A model generated the notes under the pieces. It did no database searches and was not told the DNA's origin. It saw only the letters and a program-made list of their open reading frames with translations. 64,000 nt of DNA from Arthrinium phaeospermum (taxonomy: Eukaryota > Ascomycota > Sordariomycetes > Amphisphaeriales > Apiosporaceae), in assembly GCA_006503535.1 (NCBI GenBank), contig QYRS01000003.1, positions 2,728,001 through 2,792,000 of the forward strand, given 5' to 3'. Positions 32,806 through 43,855 of this stretch are shown here, piece by piece (position 1 is the first letter of the stretch; each line of letters begins with the position of its first letter). A program made the position numbers and the translations under genes.

Positions 32806-35158
32806 ATGCGTTTCGGAAAGACGCTGCAGCAGTCCGTATACTCGCCATGGAAGGCCCAGTATATGGACTACGCTAAGCTCAAGAACCTGCTTCGAGAAGA
32901 CCGCAAGGATGACGACCAGGCCTGGACCGAGGAAGACGAGAACCAATTCTGCGATGAGATCTTCAACGTCCAGCTCGACAAGGTCGCTAAGTTCCAGGAG
33001 AAGGAGCTGGACGCCCTTAAGGACCGCATCGAGGTCGCCTTCGACAAGCTCAAGGAAATGGCCCCGACCGACGACAAGCCCAAGAGCGACATCACCAACT
33101 CGAGACTTAAGGAGCTCAAGGCCGAGCTCGATGCCATTACCAACGAAGTCAAGGAGCTCAAGAAGTACAGCAGCGCCAACTACACTGGCTTCCTCAAGAT
33201 TGTTAAGAAGCATGACCGCAAGCGCGGTGATCGCTACAAGGTGCGGCCTCTGATGAGGCTGACTCTGTCCAACCGTGGTCTCAACTCCGAGTCGGCCTAC
33301 ACCCCGCTCCTCAAGAAGCTGTCCACCATGTACTATATTATCGACTCCCATCTCGAAGAGGGCGAGCAGCTCCAGCTTCCCGACTTCGAGCAACAGGAGG
33401 TCGTCCATAACGGCGAGAAATACACCGCCCAGAAGTGTAGGATAGCACTTCCAAGAACTCATCCGGAGTACCTGACGACTAACCTCTGTATCTCTAGTTT
33501 GGATTCACCCCGACAATCTGCTCGAAGTAAAGGCCCTTATTGGGCGCCGTCTTCCTGCTCTCGTTTACAGCGACTCGTCCTCGAAGGAAGTTGACGGCAG
33601 CGATGACCCAAGTATCACTTCGCTTTACTTTGACAACTCCAAGTTCGACCTTTACACTCGCAAAGTAGAGCGGCAGACCGATACTTCGTCTTTGCGACTT
33701 CGCTGGTATGGCCAATTGAGCACGAAGCCCGACATCCTTATAGAGCAGAAGATCATCCACGAAAACGGTAGCAGCGAGGAGAAGAAATTCAGCATCAAGG
33801 ACAAGTACATCAAAGCCTTCATTGATGGCCAGTATAAAATGGAAAAAACAGTTGAGAAGATGGAGCGTCAAGGCCAGGAGGCCGCGCAAGTGGAAGCCTT
33901 CCGTCAGGTCGCCGGAGACCTTCAAGACTTTGTCGTCAAGAACAAGCTTGAGCCGGCCGTTCGGGCAAACTACACTCGCGCTGCTTTCCAGAAGCCTTCC
34001 GACGACCGCGTGAGGGTCTCCATTGACTCCAATATCGCCTTTATTCGCGAAGATACGTTGGATAAGGATCGACCTTGTCGCGATCCCCAACAATGGCACA
34101 GGACGGATATTGACAACAGCAACATGACCTATCCTTTTGCAAATATCAACCAGAGCGAGGTCTCCAAGTTCCCCTATTCCGTCCTGGAAATCAAGATCAG
34201 GGAGGACGCCAACCGCAAGAGGCCGGCATGGGTAGAGGATTTGATGGCTTCGCATCTGGTCCATTCCGCCCCTAGGTTTTCCAAGTTTGCTCATGGCGTG
34301 GCGTCCTTGTTTGAAGATTATGTGAACAATCTGCCATTCTGGCTTAGCGACCTGGAGACAGATATCCGCAAGGACCCCCACAAAGCCTTCGAGGAAGAGG
34401 AGCAGAGAAAGGCCCGCCGGGCTGAGAACGAGCAGGTGGTTGGCAGCTTTCTTGGGAAACAGGCCGGGTCAAGCTCGTACAAGCCCGCTGCCAGCTCGCC
34501 CATTGGAAAGTCATACATGTCGGAACGTGTTGCGGCCGAAGTTGCTGCAGCACGTCCTGCAAATGGAGCCCGTGACGAAAGCCGGGAAGATGATACTGCC
34601 ACGGAGGGAGACCGCAACTACGGCGGGACCTCGAGTTCTGTATTCCCCAGCTTTTCCATAGCCAGCTACGCTCGTTTCAAGCGGGACCGTGACCGTGCCA
34701 AGCTGCCCGAGGGTGTTGTCGAGCCCAAGACCTGGCTCAAGAACGCAGGCCCCTTGCAGATCGAGCCCAAGGTCTGGCTGGCCAATGAGCGTACGTTCCT
34801 CAAGTGGCAGCACATCTGCATTCTGCTTGGCAGTCTCGCGGTCGGCCTCTACACGGCGGCCGGCGAAAACTTCCTGGCCGAGTGCATGGGCATCGCCTAC
34901 ATCGCCATCGCCGTCATGGCTGGCCTCTGGGGCTACTTCATGCTCCACCGCCGTCGCAACATGATTGTCGAGCGTTCAGGCAAGGACTTTGATAACTTGA
35001 TCGGCCCCCTGTGCGTCAGTGTGGCGCTCATGATTGCCCTGGTTCTCAACTTTGTCTTCGCGTACCGCGCCGCCTTTGCCAAGGCCCGCGGCGAGGATGA
35101 CAGCACCGCTTTTGGCGGCAATGCGACTATCCCTCAGTATGCCATGGGTGAGTTGTAA
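32806..35158 (+). CDS. VTC4: Vacuolar transporter chaperone VTC4 (polyphosphate polymerase)
   Basis: Exons 32806..33436 and 33498..35158 (61-nt intron, GTAGGA...CTCTAG); 763 residues. It polymerises inorganic polyphosphate from ATP and feeds it into the vacuole as part of the VTC complex. Residues 1 to ~150 are an SPX domain (MRFGKTLQQSVYSPWKAQYMDY, in two parts MRFGKTLQQS and YMDYAKLKNLL; KKHDRK), the sensor of inositol pyrophosphates. The catalytic tunnel domain follows, with LRLRWYG (R277, R279), ILIEQK, RANYTRAAFQ, DDRVRVSID, LEIKIRE and RFSKFAHG. These are the basic and acidic residues that bind the triphosphate and metal. The C-terminus has three membrane segments (about 645-745). Presence of the catalytic set favours VTC4 over the non-catalytic VTC2/3. 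It is likely phosphate-regulated given the upstream CACGTG. Confidence 0.94.
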
Positions 35159-35755
35159 CGAGGGTGCCATGTCTGTACTTATTTGTTTGACTACTTCGCG
35201 CGAGGTGAGATGACGTACGGGTTGAGTTGCCTCATGGAGAAAACAGGACATCCTAATTAAAATCCCCGAAGGGGTGAATAGGGGTAATTAGCTTGTACCA
35301 TACCGAGTGCATTAAATGCCTTCACATAAATTGGTGTAAGGGCCAGAGACCATCAACGGATTGGGTCCGTAGAAAAATTGGATAGGCTAGATTGTTATAT
35401 TAGTTGGTGAAATATGAGAAGTCACCCGTTGGATACATGATTTTATATCGTACCGAACCAGTAACTGCGTGTCTTGTGTGAAGCCGTGCTAGCAATTCTC
35501 AAACGAAACGTATTGATTCAGCGCGCAAAGACTCTGATATGTACGCGGCCTATGATGACGACTACGAGACGGAGTGATGATCCCTCCGGATCTTATAAAC
35601 TACAAACATGCAATATAGCTGCTGGAGACCATATCTCCCACCACACGGTTACCTGCTAAATGATCTTGTGGTGCAGTTGGTCTTCTGCTCCAACTGACAA
35701 GCGGTTGGCATTGTCCATATTGCGGAGGATGTCGTATCGCATACCAAACACCCTT
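35159..35755. other. Convergent 3' region between VTC4 and the FGGY kinase
   Basis: 597 bp between two gene ends that face each other. No gene seen; A+T-rich untranslated sequence. Confidence 0.5.
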
Positions 35756-37696
35756 CTATTTGTCACTTCCAAACTCGTCAATCCAAGCAGCTGTGGCCTT
35801 GTCGACCTTGCGGCGGTAGTCCTGCTGCGTGTGGCATTGCTCCAAGAAGACCTCGTACTTGGCGTCCAGCAGAGTCTTCTCGCCCTTGGACGTGCCGGGC
35901 TTAACGAGACGTCCGGGCTTGCTCATGCGGTCCATGATGGTCCAGAGGTTCTCCGTGGTGTCGTCGGCGTCGGCGCTGGCCGCCTTGGCCCCCAGCATGG
36001 CGGCGCCGTGGACAACCGCTGCGTGCACGTATCGCGGGATGAGGACCGGCATGTCGCAGACGGTGGCAATCAGATCCATGAGCATGTCGTTCTGGCATTG
36101 CGAGCCAGACATGAAGATGGAGGCAATGGAGTGTCCGGACTTGTTCATCGACTCGATGATCTGGCGCGTCTGGAGGGCAATGAATTCCATAGTGGCATAG
36201 TAGTAGAGCGCGAGACCATCCACGCTCGAGTCGGGACTCAAGCCGACCACGGCACCCTTCATGTTGGGATCCGCAACGGGCGATCGGTTGCCCCAGAGGT
36301 CTCCGTAGAAGAAGAAATGGCGTCCAAGGTAGGACACGGACGGTGCGTTTGCCTTCTCCGCAAGCTCTCGGAGATGCAGGTTCAGATAGTCGTAGATGTT
36401 GAGCTGCATTGCTTCTGCGAGGGGCTGAACTTGGGTGTGTGCGGGATGGGTCTCGATGACATGTCTCAGAAGCTCGCCTGTAGCCGACTGGCCGCCTTCG
36501 GCCATCCAGTAGTCCGGAAGCAATACGTCTCGGTACGGGCCCCAGACGCCATTGACGAACACTGGCTTCTCCGACATGGCCAGATGACAGGTCGATGTGC
36601 CAGCGACGGCAGCAAGTCTGGTGAAGGCCTGGGGAAGATCGTTCGCGGGTAAGGACTCGTCGGACTGACCATATTCAGTATCGACTTTGGCACCAACGGT
36701 ACCAATCCAACCGGCGTAAGCATCGATCACACCACTTCCCACGGCAATACCGACAGGAAGTCCAAGCTCTCGGCTTGCCTTCTCGGACAGCGTTCCGACC
36801 AGTTCACCAGCGCTCAGGTACTTCCCATTCTGTGCGAGTCAAACATGTCAGCGTTTTGTTCGTAAGGGTGCGATCTTGACTTGTAAGGAAATAGGCTCAC
36901 CACCCCGTTGACTCCTCCCATGCGCTTAAAGTCCTCCTTCACCAAATCGCCCAAGCCAATGGTGTGGTAGAAGTCTTCCTGCCAGCCCTTGACACTGCCG
37001 TCGACACCGACGGGAACAAAGCCCTGCTTGCAGACGGTGCTGCAGAAGCTCCGTGTCTCGCTACCGGTTGCCAGATGGGTCAGAGCATCAGCCAAGTCGT
37101 AGAACTTGCACCGATCGAACAGCTCGGGTGGCATGTTGTTCTTGAGCCACAGAACCTTGGGGATCTCCATCTCGATGCTCATCTTACCACCAACATAGCG
37201 CAACAGGTTGTGGCCGGTTGCGTTGATCTTCTCCGTCTCATCCACAGGTCGGTGGTCCAGCCAGAGAATGACGTTTCTGGCATTACCATCGTCTGCAAAG
37301 GTTGGTCCAGTAACCGTGACGGGTTCATCTGTGTCATGAGAGAAGACAGCCAGTGAACAAGTGGCGTCAAAGCCAATGCCCTTGATCGTGGCGGGATCAA
37401 CATTGGATTGGTTGACAACCTTGTGCACGCATGAGCAGATGCAGGCCCAGATGTCGGTTGTGGATTGTTCCTGGTGGGATACAAGTGTCAGTGGCCATGG
37501 ATGCCCTTCCTTGGGGAGTCGAGGGCTCCTGTCGTCTTACATAATAACCAGCCTGGGGCTGCCAGAGCTTGATGGACTCCGAGGCTAGAGCCTTGATGTC
37601 ACCGGTACTATCGATGAGGCAGGCCCGGGCCGAACCAGTACCTACATCGATACCGATGAAGTAATCCTGGACAAGGTGAATCATTTCAGGCTCCAT
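35756..37696 (-). CDS. FGGY-family carbohydrate kinase (YDR109C/FGGY type)
   Basis: Minus-strand exons 37696..37541, 37470..36901 and 36829..35756, with introns of 70 and 71 nt (GTAAGA...ACCAG; GTGAGC...GCACAG); 599 residues. The actin-like ATPase fold begins with the phosphate-1 loop DYFIGIDVGTGSARACLID (from residue ~11). Then come QAGYYEQSTTDIW, GIGFDATCSLAV, a substrate region WLDHRPVDETEKIN and VGGKMSIEMEIPKVLWLK, a second domain start GSGVIDAYAGWIGT, and a C-terminal FMSGSQCQNDMLMDL. This matches the eukaryotic FGGY/YDR109C group, whose animal member phosphorylates D-ribulose and is considered a metabolite-repair kinase. Glycerol kinase and xylulokinase lack the GGKMS...PKVLWLK segment in this form. 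The exact substrate cannot be read from sequence. Confidence 0.9.
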
Positions 37697-40479
37697 TCTG
37701 TCTGATTTGTGCGAGGGTGTGGTGGTAAAAGGTTTGGGGGGGGAGGATGTGGTTTAGAATCAAGGGCGGGCAGCCCAAGCTTTTGTTTGATGGTTACGGT
37801 CAAGAGTGAGTGGTCAAGCAAACGTACACTGTTTTCAATGTGAATAACATTGCGCAGACTGCACGAGGCATTGGCTTCTGTCAGCAAGTGCCATCATCCC
37901 GCGGTGAATACAAAAACTAGCTTCGAGACACAAAACGCTGATCCATCCAGCAAAGCACAGGGCTACGTACTCCATCGTGTGATCCGATGCCGGTAGTGCA
38001 GTACGCGAATACAACACCAGCTTTTCAGCTCAACGGTTGAGAGAGCCCGACAGGTGCGAGCAAGCGAACGAATAGCGGCGTGGCGGAAGCTGACTTGAGG
38101 GTGTTGCACGGGTCAAGCGTGGGTGGCTTGTCTTGATGAGGGCCGAGTGTGCCTGCTTTTTTTTCTCTTTCTCTCTCTGGCGCAAGGTAGGTACAGTACA
38201 GCAGGGTGGGCAGGGCAGGCCAATCCGATCAGATCCGATCACTCAATAATGTAAGACAAGTATGCACCTTTGGAGCAAGAAAAGGAAGTCTGGTTGCACC
38301 GGGGGTTGCTCTCTATTTTGCTTTCTAGGCTACTTACATGGCTACTTTTTGGACCATACGTTGGCAGACAGGGCAAGCAGGCATGTGGCCTCATGTCGAA
38401 TGATCTCACCGGTGCTTCCAGCCGGGATCTCCATTGGATTACACCCAAGACGGACAGTCTGGTCTCTGGCGATGATCACTCATCCGGCCAGGCAAGAGCA
38501 ACAACTGGACAGAAGCGGCTGGCTAGAAGCTGGGCTAGGTACATGTAGATGTATGTATGTAGCTGGGAGTGGGGGGCGGCGGCGGGGCATGCCTAAGGCC
38601 TGAGGGGCAAACCCCGGGGGACCCCAGGATTCTAACCGGTAGTGATTACCTCCCCATATCACCATATGGGGGGTGGGGTAGCTTCCAATTGAGTCTTCCG
38701 ATAGGGCTACCTCGAACTCTCCGTTGTGGAACGGTTGGGGGTTTCCCTAAGCAAAGACCGTAGTCCGGCTTGACCGACTATCGTGACTTCTCGTGTTGTC
38801 TGCAGGGGAGTAAGAGCTGCCTGACCGCATTGGGTGCCGCATTACCCTGTACATCTGAACGACTCGTTCCAGGAGGCTACTGCAAAGTGAGGCAAGGTGG
38901 GCAGACCAGAGGTAGAGCCAGAGCCCGGGTCTCGATTATCATGACCCATGGGCTATGGCTCTTCGTTAAACGATTCTATCGAGAGTGTCCACCTCTTTTC
39001 ACCCAAACAGCCAAGTGATCATCGTGAAGTTGACACGGGAATATCGTCATCATCAGACACGCCTACTTGTACATATGTAGATGACCGTATAGTCCAGCCC
39101 TTCCTATGCTGCCAAGTTTGATAGTCAGACAGGTATAGTAAGGATATGGTTGATCGTGGCGGGTCATCCGGGCTAGGATTTGGTGGCCAGACTCTTCTAT
39201 GCGGATACGACGGATTCCACACCTGCGCTGTTGAAAAAGGTCGAGACTCTGAGGATGGCTGCATGTATGGATGTTCGATGCATTGTCGCTTAAGCATTCC
39301 TCACCCCCTCCCTCGTCTGGTAAGCCATGTGGTCATGAAAAGACTTCACACTTCTTGCCCTGAACCGAGAGCGGGAAAGACGACACCACCGTAGCCAATA
39401 TGCTTGATCCAGTCAGGGATTCTGCTTGGGCATAGCTGAAGATACGAATTGCAAGCACATGTAGTAGTAGTATGGAGCCCCATGTGCAATTTTGGAACTA
39501 GGCATATAGAGCTAAAGCTTCAGCAGATATCAATGAAAGCACCGGACGTTGAGCTGCGTCCTGAGTGGTCGTCTTTGTATTTATTCTGTTTGCCACGAAT
39601 AATCGAAGAAAATTCGCGCTATGATATATAGCTCTTGCTACGTTTTTCGCGGCACCCTGCAATACTACTATCGATACAGTTTCTACAACAACGAAGACTT
39701 GCTCGCCTTTTCAAGTGAGAGCAGCAAGCTAAAAATGGTAGCCAGTATCCACGCCAAAGTGCCCCCCTTCAATTCGGAGTTACAGGAGCTGCCTGCTGCC
39801 ACTGCCGATTGTAAGTAGCATCCCTGCTTGGCAGCCGAGAAGGGACCATTTTGCCCTTGGTTGCCGTGGAAAGGTCGTTGGGCTCACTTTCTGAAAGCCC
39901 TTTGCGCCAAAGAGAGCACTGTGTCTTATTTCCGAAAGAGCCTCCTGGGCCTCTCCAAAAGTTGCGGCAGATGGCGGCACTGGTTTCAGCATCATGCATC
40001 AGGCAAGTAGCTACTGGTGTCGACGACTTAGTGGTGGATTATCATAGCCTTCATTTCATGCATAATCTCTATTTCGGTTCGATCTTGACAACCTTCTGCA
40101 CGGACAAACCCAAGCCCACGAGATAGGCCAGCAACTCAATCAGCCGGTTTGTTTTGATTTGATCGTCACTAGGCTCGGCCGCTTCAACAACCAAACAATA
40201 ACGCTCTCCTCGCCCATCTTGATGCTTTGCGACGTTTCACAGTGACATGAAGGCATCTGCGCCAGACACACTCGTGGGCGATTCTGATTTGCTGATTGAT
40301 TGATTGACCTTCACCCAAAGCCCATTATCGCCACAGCACTGAACGCGTATTTTTTGACTCAGCCTCATCTGATTCAATGTATTGAAGAACCTCGGTAGAT
40401 CTAATGCTCTATGCGCAACTAGTGCACCTCCACCCACCGTTCCCAAAGCGACATCAAGAGAGAAGAGCTTCGATCGAAG
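37697..40479. other. 2.8-kb divergent promoter region, FGGY kinase / uncharacterised gene
   Basis: No supported gene. It holds the FGGY leader (G-rich near 37735), a T/C tract about 38156-38178, a GC-rich patch near 38570-38620 and otherwise ordinary sequence. Open frames up to ~110 codons show no recognisable motif. Confidence 0.5.
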
Positions 40480-43086
40480 ATGAATGACGAGAAGAAAGGC
40501 CTCTGGGCGAGCCTTCGCCGATCGATGAGTAAGGCCCGGGCGCCTAGTGGGAGATTGGTTAGCATACAATTCTCATCATGCCATTTGGTATCTACCACTA
40601 ACGTACATTTGCAGGCAAAAGAGCCACCAAGGCGGGTGAGCGAGGGAGATGCAGTAATACGGCGACGGCTGTCCAAAGATCCGGACGTGCCCAGCGCTCG
40701 TCGCAGGCCGCGCCGTGCGAACCCAAGGGACACCAAGGGGAAAGGCCGTGAAGATGCCAACGGCCACAGCTACGAGTCGTCTCCCCTCTCCGAATGGCCG
40801 CCGCCAGGAGTTTCCAGCCAAGAAGAGCTATCTCTTGGCCATGCCATGGAGTTGATCTCCAGAGGCGTCCCAGCCCACAAGGGACACAAGAAGCCAATCC
40901 CTCACCGGCCGGAGCAATACTACGCCCTCTACGCGACGACCGCCGGGAACAAGGGCGACGGCACCGATGCGGCGAATGCGCATGATTCGATGACGCAGCT
41001 GATGACGGTTCGCATTCAAGGCTCCAGTGCGCCGACTTATCCTTGGGACACTCTGGAGCAGCCCAGCTATGCGTTCGGCATTGGCAGCAGGCCAGGAACC
41101 ATCACTCTAAACCAGTGGGCATTCTTGTCCAGCATGATACCGCCCATTATGGAATTACGGGACCCGGGGATAAGCCCTCGAGAAGTCACCCTGGCCCAGA
41201 TATTTGAGCGCCTGAAAGAGCTCGAAGTAGGACTTGAAGATGACAATGATCAACTGATGTACCGGAATCTGTACAAGCGGTTCCTGAAGGACCCGGACAA
41301 GGTCGTCAGTCCTCACAGATCGATGGACCGCCAGATCATGGATCTCATCATGGTTCTATCTCGTCCCGACTGGCTGGACTTCACCCTCCCCAAGAACCAG
41401 GTCGTCACCAAGTTTATTTTCGACAATAGTCCCGCGAACCACCCACAATACCTCAAGTTCTTTCACCAGTTGCTGTTGAGCCTCGAGTTGAATCTCCGGA
41501 TAAATTCGAGTTTACACGACGATTGGGCCAAGTCGAAGCTGATGGAGCAGATCCCTCCTAAAATACAGTGGAACCTCGCCCTTTCCCGCAGATGGAAAGA
41601 TAACGTCCGCATCGAGGAGTACGGCAGCACGGCCGAGGAAGTGCGGCTTCGTTTCAAGCTCAGAAAGCGTCAGGGGCGGATGCTGAAGCGGTTCGCGCAG
41701 ATGATGAAGTGGCCGAATCTTGGCGACACTCTGGACGCTTTGAAGACGAGGGCCGTCGATGGAAGTGCACTGGATATCAGTTCCCGTGAGTAGTACCCTC
41801 TTCACTAATCCCCATTCATCAACTGGCATATACTGTTTCGGAACTTCCGCCACTCTTAAATACCGGGCGTGGAAAGCGGGCTTGCTAGTACAACAATACA
41901 GTGGCACAATTCTCAACTTGCACTCACATCATGTATGCTAATCTGGATCGATACAGACACAATGGCCTTCTTTAGCGGTCTAGTTTTGCCTGGCGTAAGT
42001 TGATCGACCATCACCATTTTGTCAAGATAGCAAGCAAAATTTGCAAGCAAGCACTAACTAAACTTGTTTTAGCCGACATTTCCATTTCTAATAATGAACT
42101 CATTGGTTGATATCGACCCTGATGAAGATACGGATTCATTGGCGCTTCTGACCCATCTCCACCCGCATTGTGGCTTCCAGTACCGCAACAGCTACACATA
42201 TTGGTCCTCCTCATCGATTGTAGGGAAGGTCATTGCACCCACCTGTCTCGAGGTAGCAGGCTGGATCGGTCCAGCTCAACCTTGTGACGATTTAAGCTCA
42301 TCGCAGATTGCTCGGATCCGCTCAAGGCGGCCACGACATCGTATTACCGCGGAGGATGTAACTTCTATGAGCGAACGATCTGACCCTCTAGGCCCACCAG
42401 CAGAGGTGTTTCCGGTGAAGGAATACGAACTTCTAACCCCAGATATTGGAGATGATGTGGATGCGGTCCGAGTCAAGCTGTTGAGTCTCCACAGACTTCC
42501 GGAGCATCACCAAGATAGGGGCCCGAGGTGGTTTGATGCCTCCATCCAGTTTACGATTGATGGAACTCCGTGGCCGTTGAATCTTAACTACGACGTGTCG
42601 TTTATCAATGCTTGGCCCTGCTCGGAGGGACCGCATCCTCTATTCTTTGATTATGTTTATACGCCCATGAAGGTGGATGAGATTATTCAACTTCAGGACT
42701 GGGGAAAGCTGGCCGGGCTCAACGAGCGGAGCGCGAACTCGACCCCTGTCGGAGGCAGCAAACCATTCCGGCCCACGATTCCGGACGACGACGAAGAGAG
42801 GGTCCTGGTGGTAGAAGCATTTGGGGCCAAAGACAACGAGGTCTTGGCAAGAGCCTGGTGTTCGCATTGGGGACACAGCGCTGTGGTGGCTGATATCAGC
42901 AAGACATGGTAAGTCTTCAACCCTTAGCCCTTTTTTACCCCGAGTGGGTATGCTCTGCAGAAGCACAAGCAGCAGCAGCAGCAGCTAACGTTGGGCAAAA
43001 GCATGGCTTGTGCAATACGAGAGGCATATGCGGCAACCTTGACAGTGGTGATTCTCGTAGAAGACGCCTATGATGCCCATGAATGA
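40480..43086 (+). CDS. Conserved Pezizomycotina protein of unknown function
   Basis: Five exons: 40480..40557, 40615..41785, 41957..41994, 42073..42908, 43002..43086; 735 residues, phases consistent. Exon 3 is only 38 nt and encodes MAFFSGLVLPG. I know similar proteins in many filamentous ascomycetes but no function. Landmarks: Arg/Ser/Pro-rich N-terminus, PWDTLEQPSYAFGIGSRPGT (in parts), a helical middle (FIFDNSPANHPQYLKFFHQLL), then GPTFPFLIMNSLVDID, HPHCGFQYR-N-YTYWSSSSIVGKV, VAGWIGP, MSERSDPLGPP, EYELLTPD, DDDEERVLVVEAFG, VLARAWCSHWG and CMACAIREAYAA at the end. No membrane segment or known catalytic motif. Intron 1 (57 nt) is a multiple of three without a stop, so it might be retained; the CACTAACG branch site and GCAG acceptor favour splicing. 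Confidence 0.75.
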
Positions 43087-43855
43087 TGCGAGACTTGACG
43101 ATGATATACCCAAAGAGCAGGTTGCTAGCAGGTGGCCTTGTAACTCGCTGATGCGATTCAATAAATTATACCCGACTTAATTACCACTGTGCTTGGTCAC
43201 CTGAAATGTGTGCATTTTTGCTAATAGTTGTTTGCTTGATATCCTGCTTCGTCTTGTTCCAGTTGGCTTTTGGGTCTGTAGCATAAGGCAACTTGTGTGG
43301 TACCGCCGGTTCGTTAGCTGGCAAAGGTATTTACATGTTCTGGTTTCTCACCTGGCCATGACAATCAATGTGATCATAAGGTCATTATTATCCAGTGATC
43401 TCGACGGTTGCTATATCCAGGGAAACATCAAAGCTAAAACTAGACATTTGTATAGCTATGCTAGTTACTGTCTAATCTATAGAATAAGAAACAAACTAAT
43501 TATACCACTTAACTCACAAAAAGGACTTTTCCTTTATGCGTAATGAGGACTGTCTTCAATGTTAGCAGCAAGGGGACAACATTCAGTGAAGTTGGAGGCT
43601 TCTATCGCGCTGGAAATTAGGCGCGGACTACTGATACCTGGGGGAAGGTACAGGAAGAGCCGTTGCCCCACTAAAAGACCCACCCAAGCTACAGACCGTT
43701 CCCGACTTGTTGATTTCCATCCCAAATGTTTTCTCAGCTTCGCTAACAGGATTTCATCTGGTCAATAACAACACCAGCATCGCTTTGGCCTTGCTGTGAC
43801 GGCTCGCTTGTGTGTGTATCTGCTCTAAGATAGCCAGACAGCTCCCTCATACAAA
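43087..43855. other. Intergenic, uncharacterised gene to NIC96
   Basis: 769 bp without a gene. An AATAAA at about 43160, 74 nt after the upstream stop, is a likely polyadenylation signal. The rest is A+T-rich and then the NIC96 promoter. Confidence 0.5.
43160..43165 (+). terminator. Candidate polyadenylation signal
   Basis: AATAAA followed by TTATA, 74 nt downstream of the stop of the uncharacterised gene. Fungal signals are degenerate, so position is the main support. Confidence 0.35.
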
